The position numbers and the translations under genes were made by a program. DNA of 64,000 bases from Lingula anatina (taxonomy: Eukaryota; Brachiopoda; Lingulata; Lingulida; Lingulidae), in NCBI RefSeq assembly GCF_001039355.2, contig NW_019775402.1, forward strand, positions 69,532 to 133,531, given 5' to 3'. The first letter of the stretch is position 1. Every line of letters begins with the position of its first letter. Shown here one piece after another: positions 53,501 to 63,965 of the stretch. Under the pieces are notes generated by a model, which saw nothing but the letters and a program-made list of their open reading frames with translations, did not search any database and was not told the origin of the DNA.

Positions 53501-56190
53501 CGCTCATTACAGATGCAAGGGTAAGTTGCCTTTTTTATATGAGGGGATGGAGTCCAGTTTCAGTTAATTTACAAAATAAGTTTGGCTGATAAACCCCAAT
53601 TAAAACACTTTCATTTTTTTTTTTTTTTTTTTGTCACTCTTGCGAACTCTCTCGTGATTTCTGGAGATTTTGTTTAATTAGCATAAATTTTCACATCAAT
53701 AATTATTCCTTAAGTACAACTGTCACCTTTCTAAACAATATATACCACAATAGGTGTCATGATTCCTACTCACCCTGTTCAGTTTTACAAGAAAAAGAGA
53801 TGGAGAAATCTGAAACTCACATTAGGTTACATGTGAATGCAGGGGATCGATACAATATGATACTAGTACGGGACTCAAAAATTATCGTTGGTGTTGTCAT
53901 CAACTCCTCACAATAACTTAAGCCGTTTTATTAAGTTAAATTTATATTCTTCAATATTTTTTTGTATCACTTGCAAAATTATGATTATTACAATTAATTC
54001 AGTTATCCCAAAAGAACCGGAACTCCCACAATGCACCAAGGAACACGAGGGCTACATCCCTGGTGGAAAACTGCTCAGACGAAATGGATCTAAGGAGGAG
54101 TGTAAGAAACTCTGTGAGTCTTTGGCAAGCTGTGCGGCCGCCGATTATTTCACATACGACCGTTCTTGCTATATGCACTGTGCTGAGAGAGCGTGCCAAC
54201 CCCTCGTCACCAAGCCTGGCAGCTTTCATTTTAAGAGACTTGCTTGCAACGGTAGGTAACAAAATACACAATAGTAACATCTAAAGTCAAAAGTAATTTA
54301 AACATGTTTTAAGCATTTAGATATCCGTTTACAAGCCAGTCACATAAATGGCTCCTTTGGCGTTTAGAATACATATAATTTCACATTGGTAACACAGTAC
54401 TTTTATTTATTATTTTACGTATTATTTCAACGAAAAACCATTGACGTTTTACCGGTATAAATTTTAAAAGGGGTTATAAAATTGCTGCTTTTAAACTCTT
54501 GTGCTTTATCACACTTTCATTTTTTTTCTTAACAAAATTTTTCAGATACAATTCCGAATTCCTTTGAGTCTGCCTCTGTCGGTTCTCGTTCGTATGGAGG
54601 TGTAAAAGTCGCCAAGACGTGCCTGGATTCTTGCCTGAGAAATTGCCACAACGTGACCGAGTGTCTGGCCGCTGGTTATGACCTTAGCACCGGGGAATGC
54701 TGGTTCTACGCGTGAGTGTGTGAAATATATAGTGACGCGTACCCAACTATCGGTCTACGTAGATCGATCCAACTCCGCGCGGAATCTCGCTATATGCAAT
54801 CAGAATAATTGAATGGCTCGCCCCTTTCGAGCAACTACGGAGCTGATCAAATTTTGTGTGCGCTCGACTTCTGGAAGGTTTTCACTTCGTTTTGAGTGTG
54901 ATTAAACACACACGAAAGTAAGTCACCCCTAGCTGCTCAAGGACACATGTCATTCATTTAATCGGATTGCATTCATCGGGAGTCCCCGTCCCCGCAGAAT
55001 AAGATCGACCTTCGTAGATCGATAATTTCATTGGGGACGCGCCCATCTATTTGCATTTTCTCCAGATCGACTTTGCTGAAATAATACACGTCTGTGTTAA
55101 CAATTACATATGTGCAACAGGTGCGGAAACTCGATTGCCTTTAGAATTTGTCATTGTATTTTAGGGGCGGTTAAGACTCGTGTCGTTTTTTTTTTTTTCA
55201 GAAACAACGTCTTTCAGTCTTGTAAACGTAAAATGTACGAGTACTTAGAGCTTTGATGCTTAGAATTCTTCTTATATGATTCTATTCTTTTTTCAGTGTT
55301 GATTTTAAAAATGACGATAGAGAAAGATAATTCTAATTAAACGCGTCCATACTAAAATAAAAAAAAAACATATCAGAAGTTAAAAAATCTTCTTATGCAG
55401 TTTTGGTCATTTCTTTGCAGAAAACCATTCGAAGCCTGTGGCGCCACCTATGCTTCTTCCCACTGGGCATTTTACAAAAAGAAAGACTGTCCCCGTATAA
55501 CCTATCACCCGTGGAGGTCCAGTCATCGGTACCCCTGGACCAAAAGGCCCTGGAAACAGGCTACAACCACTACCCCCGTACCTACCTCTACCTATTCAAG
55601 TGCCGGGACGATTTCGGCGTCGACCACCGAATCGACAACTGAGTCGACTACCGAGCCGACTACAACCGAGCCTAGGCCGACCTACAGCACTGATCAGCTA
55701 GGTATGGAGGGTGGTTGTATCTGAGGGTGAAATTTATTTCGCTGACTTTGGTCGGCCTTTCTATCCTCGACTGGTTATCGACGGAGGAATCGGTAGTGCT
55801 GTCTTTTTTATCTCAAAGTCTATGGTCGTTCCAGTCGAGCATTTTTCTGGACATCAACGTACATTTAAAATTTTAAAAACTTTCAGTCATTTGTTTTCCG
55901 GTCAAAGTAATTACAGTGTACACAGGGGCGAGTTAAATTCAATTTTTGTTTCAGATTTTCTGTCTCTTTGTCACTCATTTATAGCTAGTAAACGTACAAC
56001 TTGGCACCGGAAATCGCAGCACACCTTATCTCTGAAGCGGAAACAAATTTCTTATTTGTTGAGCAGTATTAATCAAGTAACAAATGATACCCTTTTCATC
56101 TTGTAACATGTCTGTTATTTTTAACGTGCTCGTTTTATTTCAGAAAAAATTGTGAAGAAAATACTGCTGAAGATTCTGTATGACTGGTAG
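48404..56190 (+). CDS. Secreted SUEL lectin with two PAN-like modules and a Thr-rich tail
   Basis: Eight exons: 48404-48452, 51988-52119, 52843-52909, 53264-53520, 54003-54251, 54546-54711, 55421-55701 and 56144-56190, closing in frame to 415 aa. Exon 1 encodes a signal peptide (MFFQWTVGLLLFLVTLG). Exon 2 is a Pro/Thr linker. Residues 71-167 form a SUEL / rhamnose-binding-lectin domain with all eight expected cysteines (71, 80, 101, 112, 126, 133, 151, 167), CPEG, and FGR where the family usually has YGR; the usual DPC is DRC. Residues about 169-325 hold two Cys-rich PAN/apple-like modules (EECKKLCESLASCAAADYF; CLDSCLRNCHNVTECLAAGY). The tail is Thr/Ser/Glu-rich (TTESTTESTTEPTTTEP) and likely O-glycosylated. 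No transmembrane segment, so probably secreted. SUEL domains bind L-rhamnose or D-galactose; the altered YGR and DPC motifs make the specificity uncertain. Confidence 0.85.
48943..49180. mobile_element. MITE in lectin intron 1
   Basis: Inverted ends of about 28 bp: ACACACTGGACAATAGAAGT then ATCACCCC at the left, and the complement at the right (GGGGGTGACACTTCTATTGT to GTGTGT). About 240 bp, no ORF. Confidence 0.8.
50486..50538. repeat. (AAAT)n microsatellite
   Basis: About 12 TAAA units after a short CAAA tract, in lectin intron 1. Confidence 0.95.
50977..51663 (+). mobile_element. TTAA-flanked element interrupted by a second copy
   Basis: Outer copy with TTAA edges and AGGGATAATAACTGTTCG / CGAAGAGTTATTATCCCT ends. 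At its internal CTCTTAAGAG it is split by an inner copy (51130-51482), after which the outer sequence resumes (GAGTTTATTACAGAGTTAG). Confidence 0.88.
51130..51482 (+). mobile_element. TTAA-flanked element nested in a copy of its own family
   Basis: Inner copy of about 345 bp bounded by TTAA on both sides. The TTAA is the one present once in intact copies, so the target duplication can be read directly. Confidence 0.88.
52577..52750. mobile_element. GGCCTGTAGCC element, one-ended copy
   Basis: Begins CAGGCCTGTAGCCACGGGGG, followed by paired AAAAGGTCC and AAGAACCCCC segments. Related to the intact element at 61924-62105; the right end is not clear. Confidence 0.55.
54734..55043. mobile_element. 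GATC-rich inverted-repeat element, long diverged copy
   Basis: Begins GACGCGTACCCAAC, contains GTAGATCGATCC, and ends TTCATTGGGGACGCGCC as near-complement. About 310 bp, longer than the other copies. In lectin intron 6. Confidence 0.55.
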
Positions 56191-57599
56191 TGTTTTGAAA
56201 GCCTGCAGTCCATCGCCATCAATTTGAACAATGGAGTACGTCTCTCAAAGTGTTTCCCGTCACTGCATTATGACAATGGCAACATTTAAGTGACACAACG
56301 AAATTGCGTTTTCTCATGTTTTAATATTTGTTAAGTACACGTATTTTTACATACTAAATAAGCAAACTTCATAACTAATGCAAATGGTTTCGAGTACTTT
56401 CAAGAGTGAAAAATCTCGACAGTTAAAATATCCATGAAACCGTACAAATATAGCTCAAATGCCCTTGTACCTAGCAGCTGTTTTTAAATGGCGCATTTAG
56501 TTTGGAAGTAGGCTACATTACAGTTAACACTAACTAAATACTACACAATGTTGCCGCCTGTATAAGGACAGTGTTACAATGATCTGCAAATTGGGAATAC
56601 AACTCCGAAAGAAAAGAAGAGCATATAGCTACACATGTATGAGTACGGCCAACGGTGGTGAATATTTTATGCACAAAACCAGTCCCTCAATAAAACATAA
56701 GTGCAAAGTATGTCGTATGCTAACACATGCAAGGTTACCGAACAAGTGTATATTTCAAGTCCTCAAGCAAGTTATAAGAAAGGACGCACGCTGCAGGCTA
56801 CTGAAATAAAACGTTAAAAATTACTCTCTTTGTTATTTTTTATTGTTTTATTTTTTATTAATGACACCGGTTTGCCATAGCATTTTGTTATCTCTTGAAC
56901 TTAATATAAATTCCTGGTGTATGTCGTATTTTTACGTCACTTCTAAATGATGCAGTGAAAAGCCTAACAAATTTTGATATAAGCTAAAGTTTTTAAATCT
57001 TTGAAAAACACAATGCGACTTGCACACCCACTCTCAAATACGCACGCTAGTGCGCATTTCTTACGCCGCCAGTACGCAAGTAATGTCTGTTTACACATGA
57101 ATAATGCTATTTCAAAACCATTGATTTTTCAACGTGAATGATCAACACGTACACTGTACGTGTGCACCATTACCTTATTCGTGGCTTGGTAGCATCGTGT
57201 GCGCACAACGCACNAAACTTAATATAAATTCCTCGTGTATACAGTATTTTTGCATCACTTCTAAATGATGCAGTGAAAATTAAGCCTAACAAATTTTGAT
57301 ATAAGCTAAAGTTTTTAAATCTTTGAAAAACACAATGCGACTTGCACACCCACTCTCAAATACGCACGCTAGTACGCATTTCTTACGCCGCCAGTACGCA
57401 AGTAATGTCTGTTTACACATGAATAATGCTATTTCAAAACCATTGATTTTTCAACGTGAATGATCAACACGTACACTGTACGTGTGCACCATTACCTTAT
57501 TCGTGGCTTGGTAGCATCGTGTGCGCACAACGCACATACACACACGTGCAAATTAAAAAAAAAATAGAATTATAAGAAGAAAAATAAAACTCAATCTAC
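56191..57599. other. Intergenic, with a 317-bp tandem duplication
   Basis: After the lectin stop. No exon recognised; the ORF at 56579-56809 has no family features. The right half is the duplication at 56897-57535. Confidence 0.55.
56897..57535 (+). repeat. 317-bp direct duplication joined at a single N
   Basis: Copy 1 56897-57213 and copy 2 57215-57535 match almost base for base (ACTTAATATAAATTCC to GTGTGCGCACAACGCAC), with an N at 57214 between them. Confidence 0.95.
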
Positions 57600-57885
57600 A
57601 ACTTATACACCTGCTTGCGTGTGCCTCGGGTAAAGAAATTGAGAACTCATCAACGGGTTCACAGGTATTAATTTTCCCAGTCTCGGATAAGATAACGCCA
57701 ATGTATTTTGGGTGTTTAGAGTACTTATACAGGTCTACTGTGCCGCCGGAATCTCCCCTTACTTACCCTCCGGGTCGCTGCGGGTTGTACGGACGGCCTG
57801 GCTCGGTAACTATGGAAGTAACATTGTCATCCATACGCTGTTTGGTTTCTGTTAACAATAGTTCCATACCCTGCCCGTCGGGCAA
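57600..57885 (-). pseudogene. Serine-protease-like relic with an in-frame stop
   Basis: On the minus strand a frame reads TETKQRMDDNVTSIVTEPGR, YNPQRPGG, a TAA stop, then VRGDSGGTVDLYKYSKHPKY and onward to KINTCEPVDE. GDSGG is the active-site serine motif of trypsin-like proteases. Both halves are in one frame separated by one stop, at a place that also reads as a donor (GG/GTAAGTAAG). It could be a decayed gene or two poorly placed exons. Only this short part is recognisable, so the family call is weak. Confidence 0.4.
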
Positions 57886-58267
57886 TTATAGTGACAAACT
57901 TTCTGTTAACAAAAGAGCCTAACCCTAGCTCGCTGAGATAAAGATCGAAGGTGAGCATGGTCGCAATTAAGTGTTCGTCCAAGCGTAAATTGACCTTTAA
58001 TGCGCGGTGGCTTCACTCTACTTTGATCACTCTACTCTGATACGGAGATTTTAAGTATAAGAACTTGCCAACAGTGATTTTTAAAAGTCGCTTTACCAAA
58101 AAGATTCGGTGATGACAGCAATTTTCGTGTACATTGTAGCTATGAATTGATTGAATTTACATAGAGTTTAATAAATGAATTTATGAATTTATTAAAGATC
58201 AAATAAAACACTACTTGTACATGTAATATTTATTAGGCTTCAAACTGTCTTTACTATATACATATTA

Positions 58268-58663
58268 TTAACAAGATTGAAATTTATTTTTATAGTATGT
58301 CCTTATATTTCTATTAGTTTTGTTCATAGACGAAATGCATTTTTTCCAAAAAGACTTGTCAGTTGTTTCAGTGATAAACATTTTGTTAGCCATATCTTTA
58401 ATATAGTTCAGTCTATATTTGCATATAGGATCTCTCTCATCTACACCCGTAACATTTCTGTCCTTTCGTATTCGTTCATCAATCGTAAACAACCTTCCCA
58501 TCAACTGAACGCAAAAGTTGCCTGGGGAACTGGCCCGTTGTCGAATTTCGAATATTTCTTTATTTGACAAGGCGACGGGTGGCCGGCCGAAAGACTGATT
58601 CCTTGATTCTGTAGGACACAAAGTAGGAACTGTTTCTCTATCATTGTTTGATATGTAATTCAA
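58268..58663 (-). CDS. BEN-domain-like C-terminal exon, partial
   Basis: Open frame of about 131 codons on the minus strand with no ATG at its start; a good acceptor (TGTCCTACAG) falls inside it, so it is probably a last exon. The protein has SSPGNFCVQLMGRLFTIDER, then NVTG, YRLNYIKDMANKMF and SFWKKCISSMNKTNRNIR, the order of features in BEN domains (helical DNA- or protein-binding modules in chromatin factors): SPGNFA, LF..EE, NVSG, a basic IK helix and a W..C..I helix. Upstream exons were not found within the window, so it may be a fragment or pseudogene. Confidence 0.5.
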   Translation of the reverse strand: MNYISNNDRETVPTLCPTESRNQSFGRPPVALSNKEIFEIRQRASSPGNFCVQLMGRLFTIDERIRKDRNVTGVDERDPICKYRLNYIKDMANKMFITETTDKSFWKKCISSMNKTNRNIRTYYKNKFQSC

Positions 58664-59546
58664 AACGATAGGAATAGTTCATCTTTACGATCTAAAGCCC
58701 AAACTTAACCAAAAGCCTTCTTCATACTTAAACGCATCAAAAGAAATTAATTTAAAAAACTGGATTACAATCTCTCGGGCTAACTTCACTGGTTGGCACG
58801 TGTCATCTCACATTAATTAACAATCAGTTCAGGTTAGCTTTATTCATGCTGGGTAAACACAGTGATTAAGCCCTGACTATTACATAATCACTACTGTGTG
58901 ACACGCGTCGTCTAAAATTAATGTTAACATTGCGATGACGCTCTTCAATCCAAACTAATCAATTGCACATAATATTAAATCAACTGACACGTGTCAACAG
59001 GATTGTTTGTGTATCTGGACTTCCTAAATGGCCAATAAGTATTTTGTTTAATATGACCTGTTTATGTCACTGATTTCCATGCCATCGTGTCACCTGCCAA
59101 GTGAACGGTATAAATCGACACTCAAATTTTCCAGCGGCACTGTATGTGAATTTTACTTGTGATGTTAACAACAGAAATTTAGTACTCATATCCCGGTTTA
59201 TACATGCAGATAGGTTATTTTCTTAACAGTGTCGTTTTGGATACGGTATGCCTTGATGAACATTGTTGAAATTTCCAAGAAAAATTAGTTTGGTTAAAAA
59301 AAGCTAGCGCGCGTTGTTCGATTTCAATAAAAAAAAAAACTTTTGTTTCTTTTAATCATGTACACGCGTCTTTACCTAATCTTATAGGTCCACCCTTTCT
59401 TAAACTCTGACCACAAGGTCTACTGGGTAGCTGTTACAAAATTATTGAATTACTTATACTTAAATTGTGTATACTATTTACAGGCCCCTATCATCAGAGG
59501 GGACACCGTTGTAACATGTTTCCATCTTACAGTCCATGGGTAGTAC
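58664..59546. other. Intergenic, nothing recognised
   Basis: AT-rich sequence between the BEN-like exon and the sulfotransferase 3' end. No exon, repeat family or long tandem array seen. Part of it must be the sulfotransferase 3' UTR. Confidence 0.5.
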
Positions 59547-60539
59547 TTACAGCAATTGTAAATTAAGTGTGTTTTTTTCCGGTGCAATCTCACGTGATTT
59601 CTCTACTTCAGTCTGCCCAGTGGTAATAGCCCAGTCTAACCTATAGATTTGCCGAATCGGATCCATTTCTTCTTCGTGTACTTCTCCGAACATTCTCCCC
59701 GTTGTCAAGCAATTGGTGCACGTCGATCTCTCCCTGCGCGGAAAGCTGATCTTTCTGTCATCCGTCAGCAAGCGAAGAATGTTATCAGCGTCGGTGTTCA
59801 ACGTGTTCATGTATGCAATGGCGTCGTACTCTATGTAACATGGGTGGCACTGCCTCGAGAAAGGAATCCAATGTTTATCCATATGGTCGGGGTGTTCCCC
59901 GACGTACCGTATGAAATCTCGAAAAGTGACATTGGATCTGTGTCCCCTTTTCCATAAGTCATTCCCCGTCGCCGTTTTCTTTTTCAAATATTTATAGAGC
60001 TCTCCGTCGTCGCCGGGAACATCGGTCGGGTAAATTGGTGGCAGGTGTTTATAGTGCTCTCTCACGTAATTTCCGACTAGTGACAGTGCCCGTGGTTTAT
60101 TGGGAGACCAGTACTCAATTTTACTCCTGTACGCAGATACCAGTTGTTCCGCAGGATGCCGAGCGACGAAGAATTTGAAATAAGTTTTCAGTCGATGGTT
60201 AATCTCCTTTTTGGAGTACGTACTCAGAAGCCGCAGATGTTTAGGAAATTCTACGCTATGTAAGCGGATTGATGCCGATTTTGATTTTACAAGCTTCACA
60301 CCAAGGGCTGCTAGAATACTCTTTTTCCAGTTTGAGCTCGCCGCTTTCGGTCTTTCGCAATAGATCATTTTCAAGTCGTCGCTAACCCAGAGGTACCGTA
60401 ACTCGTTCATAGGTGGCGGGTTGTCGCGTGACCTTGCCCCTTGACCATATTTCTGACACGCCCACTTTGTTCGTTGCCTTCTGAATGCCATCTGCTTTAT
60501 CCATTCGTCGGCAATTGGGTTAAGACGTTTAATAAGTGA
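59547..60539 (-). CDS. Carbohydrate sulfotransferase, catalytic exon (CHST8-14 / HNK-1 type)
   Basis: Frame open from the acceptor at 60539 (TTTTATTTTACAG) to the stop at 59547, about 330 codons; the first Met in it is at 60491. It is the Golgi Sulfotransfer_2 fold: 5'-phosphosulfate loop PKAASSNWKK (family PKVACTNWK), 3'-phosphate loop RHPAEQLVSAYRSK (family RDPxERLVSAYR), then HWIPFSRQCHPCYIEYDAIA and NTLNTDADNILRLL. Such enzymes move sulfate from PAPS to GalNAc, GlcA or related sugars on glycoproteins and glycosaminoglycans. Cys-to-Ser in the first loop is mild. A signal-anchor exon lies upstream at 61628-61529, but its phase does not fit this exon directly, so an exon between them is missing from the model. 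Confidence 0.88.
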   Translation of the reverse strand, partial: SLIKRLNPIADEWIKQMAFRRQRTKWACQKYGQGARSRDNPPPMNELRYLWVSDDLKMIYCERPKAASSNWKKSILAALGVKLVKSKSASIRLHSVEFPKHLRLLSTYSKKEINHRLKTYFKFFVARHPAEQLVSAYRSKIEYWSPNKPRALSLVGNYVREHYKHLPPIYPTDVPGDDGELYKYLKKKTATGNDLWKRGHRSNVTFRDFIRYVGEHPDHMDKHWIPFSRQCHPCYIEYDAIAYMNTLNTDADNILRLLTDDRKISFPRRERSTCTNCLTTGRMFGEVHEEEMDPIRQIYRLDWAITTGQTEVEKSREIAPEKNTLNLQLL

Positions 60540-61528
60540 CTGTAAAATAAAAGCAGCAAATGATCTTATTCTAATGGCTGTTGGAATAAATGTACTGTCT
60601 GTGCTCGGAAGAGGTCAGAACTTAAGACATTATATATTATGTATTTACATGTCTAATTACTTTGGGACTTCCTAGGGGTAAAAATCAGATTTTTATACCA
60701 TATAAGAGTAAAAATTAATATTTATACAATTTAACGTAAGCCATTTTCATAAAAAGTATGCTTGGCCACTGTATCAAAATGAATTCAGTTCCCACCTTTT
60801 TGTATTTTTGCAGTGACAGCCTGTCTGTTGATGCATCTGAAAATGTTTTAACGCCGTTGAATGTGGGAAGTTATAAAAGTGGAAGGGTTAGATAAACAAG
60901 ACTTGTAAAATCTTTTTTTTCCCCTTAAATACCCTTTTAAATTCAATAAAGTGTAGTTGATATGGTGCCTGTAACATGAAACAGAAAAATACTTAAAAAA
61001 CGACTTAAGGATTTCAAGGACTCCTCTCTATCTTTCTCTCTATTTCTCTTACACACACACACACACACTCAGAATCTCTCTCTCTCTCTCTCTCTCACGC
61101 ACACCCACACAAACACACACTATTTCATTAATATGTAGCTATCCTACTCAACATCAAATTTAATGAAACACTGAGCGAATGTCAAGATATTTTATAATAT
61201 TTGTACTGATCATACTACATTAAAAGTAAACCTTTTTAACATTCTCAACGTGTGCTACCAGGGATTAAATAATGAAACCTTCTCTATATAACCTTTTCAA
61301 CGCTCTCGTGTGTTCAAATACATTTGATTTTAATGTGTTTTTTCAAGATTTCTGATTTTTATTACAAAATACCCTTACCCTTACCCTAAAATTAATAACA
61401 ACAAATACCTATACAGTGATGGCGATGTGCAAACTTGAATCTTGCGTGATTTTAAGATCGCCAAATCTTAACATGTACAGGTAGGCCTATATACAGTGCT
61501 TATAAACGCCTTAACAATAATAACTTAC
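60540..61528. other. Intron region of the sulfotransferase gene
   Basis: Probably intronic. Contains (CA)n and (TC)n tracts at 61050-61099. A short missing exon is expected here. Confidence 0.4.
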
Positions 61529-61628
61529 CGAATTTATTATAGGCCAATTTTCCCATTACCATCACTAGAAAGCCAATCGCTGCACAAAGTTGAATGAATG
61601 TCGTGTAAGATAATCGTACACCGTACAT
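61529..61628 (-). CDS. Candidate signal-anchor exon of the sulfotransferase
   Basis: Minus strand ATG at 61628, 33 codons plus one base, donor G/GTAAGTTATT. It encodes MYGVRLSYTTFIQLCAAIGF followed by LVMVMGKLAYNKF: a short cytosolic tail and one hydrophobic helix, as in type II Golgi enzymes. It ends in phase 1, while the catalytic exon at 60539 needs phase 0, and direct joining gives an early stop. An extra exon of 3n+2 nt in 60545-61520 would solve this; I could not find it. Confidence 0.6.
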
Positions 61629-61923
61629 GCTGTGTTTGTTGAATTAACAAAGTCCAAAAACCATCTCTGCACCATCACGTGCATTTTAGCAGTTAAATCA
61701 TAGTTTCTACCCCGTACATCTTATCCTATAATCAGCCATGATTAATTACCTTTTACCCGTACACCCTTAACCTCACCGAGCTAACCATGAAACTGTCAAC
61801 TGACATCTTTGTCAAGTGTCACGAGTCCCTTTGCCTCAAGGTTGACAGCATGGGAAGAAGATGTTCATCTCCGTTCACAATGGGGAAAGATAACTGATGT
61901 ATGTTACGATCTGATTGACGTTA

Positions 61924-62105
61924 CAGGCCCGTAGCCAGCAATTTCAAAAGGGGGATTCGTTTTCGGAAAAAGTGGACCTTTTTTCCATAAAAACATCATG
62001 TACCTAGATCCAATTTTACCCAGAGTGGACCTTTTCCCAGCAAAAGGGGCGGTTATCTCGACCCCCCCCCCCCCCCCAGCCCCCCCCCCCCTGGCTACGG
62101 GCCTG
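61924..62105. mobile_element. 182-bp MITE with CAGGCCCGTAGCC ends
   Basis: Inverted ends CAGGCCCGTAGCCAG and CTGGCTACGGGCCTG, flanked by the direct repeat CGTTA, a probable 5-bp target duplication. The centre has AAGTGGACCTTTT and GTGGACCTTTTCCC segments and long C runs. Related pieces occur at 21815-21915 and 52577-52750. Confidence 0.88.
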
Positions 62106-62426
62106 CGTTAATTTCAGTTCAGTTTCTTTAAAGATTTTTGCTTCCGATATTCGTGGCCAGCTAGTTTGGGGTGAAAAGACGAAGGCTGCACATCTTGTAC
62201 ATAGAGTCGATTCAATGTATGCCAGTGGGTTGATATCTGAATAATTGATTGGCCGTGGATGGGTGCTGGATTCAAATGAGAGAGGGAAGGAAATGGGGTT
62301 CTTTCATTTACTACTCATTACTCACGAGTCCCTCGAAACCGAGCACATGGGGTTAATTAATTTTTTGCAATTTGTCAAAGCATCACGCTTTTGCATCTCC
62401 ACGTTAAGGATTATTATAAATAGGCC

Positions 62427-62429
<3 letters not shown>

Positions 62430-62457
<28 letters not shown>

Positions 62458-62458
62458 A
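62430..62458. repeat. (GT)n microsatellite
   Basis: About 14 GT units. Confidence 0.95.
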
Positions 62459-62799
62459 CATCTGGCCTAATGAGGTGCAAATGCCCCCTTACCCCCCCCC
62501 CCCTCTACACTGTGGGTCCTACGCTCATGCCCCCCTCCTCCCCGCCGTCTCTTACGTCATGCATTTATGCTTCACCAAAGATTGATGTTATCAATATTAC
62601 TGCACTCTGAATAACAGAATAAGTACAAAAGCAGATTATATGTCACTATGCAGCCCCAGTGACAAAATGAATGGAGAGAATGTAATGTGGATGAGTTTAA
62701 ATGGAGTCAAAAGTATAGGGTCCTCCTATAAGTGAAATAGATAAATCACCAGTCAATGTAATACGAAAATTGAAATGGATTGTTTACAAATACATTGAT

Positions 62800-62801
<2 letters not shown>

Positions 62802-62848
<47 letters not shown>

Positions 62849-62852
62849 ATAT
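62802..62852. repeat. (AAAT)n microsatellite
   Basis: About 12 AAAT units. Confidence 0.95.
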
Positions 62853-63142
62853 ATCAGTTTGATTGAATATGTTACCTTGGAGCTGCAGTTCGTAAAAACT
62901 GAAAAGGATTTGGCATTTAATTATCATTGCGATAGAGAAGACGTCACAGCGCCCAGCACAATCGCTGATATCCTGATTGATAAATAATTATTTTATTGCT
63001 GTCGTATCTCCAAATAGAAATCAAATGCCTTTCAGTCACTGGGGTCAACAGGATGTAAACTCAATGCAATATTTTGAAAACGGTTTAGTCCTATTTCAAT
63101 GAGGATGTTGAGTAACCTGACTTAAGCGTAAACGTCATCATT

Positions 63143-63354
63143 GACCCCATTTCCAGAGATTAGATCGATCTACTTTAGATCGACCTAACTCCCTCGGGGG
63201 TTCACGCTAGATAGCTGTCAGCCGAGCGGACACCAAAGTTAATTACCCCCTTACAGCTTGTAGTAGGCGGGACGGACATTTAAGCCGGATTATCTGACAG
63301 TAATCTAGTGAGACTCCAAGCGGGGATAGATCGATCTAAAAGCTCTGGGAATAC
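63143..63354 (-). mobile_element. GATC-rich short inverted-repeat element, inverted copy
   Basis: Reverse-complement of the copy at 23234-23443, nearly full length: GACCCCATTTCCAGAGATTA at the left, GTAGTAGGCGGGACGGAC in the core, ATCGATCTAAAAGCTCTGGG at the right. Confidence 0.8.
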
Positions 63355-63965
63355 AGCCATTGTTTTCTAGACGAAACGTGTATTTCTTTACGCGATTTGT
63401 CAGACAAAAATAAAAGAAGTGATGTCCGACTTGAGCAATTTTATAAAAATATGCACAAGCTACTATTAGTCAGTTTATTTCACAAATCGTGGTCACAATT
63501 TACAGAAAAACATGAAAATGTTGCCTTGTGTTGTAAAATGTGAACACCCCCTCTCGCCGACAAGGAAAGAATAGAATGGAGTTAAGTATCAGCTGGAAAA
63601 TTTGTATTGATTAGTAATTTGAGTAAAGAGCAAACCCGGACCCAGTGCATTAAGAAAAGACTAACGAAAATCAGATTTTGCTGCTCTATTTCTCCTTCTC
63701 TTGAATCTCAAGAGGATTTATTCTGCTGAAATATCTACGGTTGACTTTTGAACTGCGTAAGTCGTTGTTCCTCGTAACCCCCCCAATACCTTCCCGCTCT
63801 CTCACCTTATTCACTTCTCATATATAGCGAGCGTAATGAAGATGACCCTATGCATGAACTTTGCTGGGCGCATCAGTGCTAGAAAAGTACCTGAAGAGAA
63901 TTTAAGTTATCTTCCCCGTCTCGTGCAGGATAAGAATGGATAAAAGAAATGAATTGATAGACACA

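Noticed and set aside
62245-62610. 121-codon ORF
   Set aside because: Crosses a GT microsatellite and C runs.
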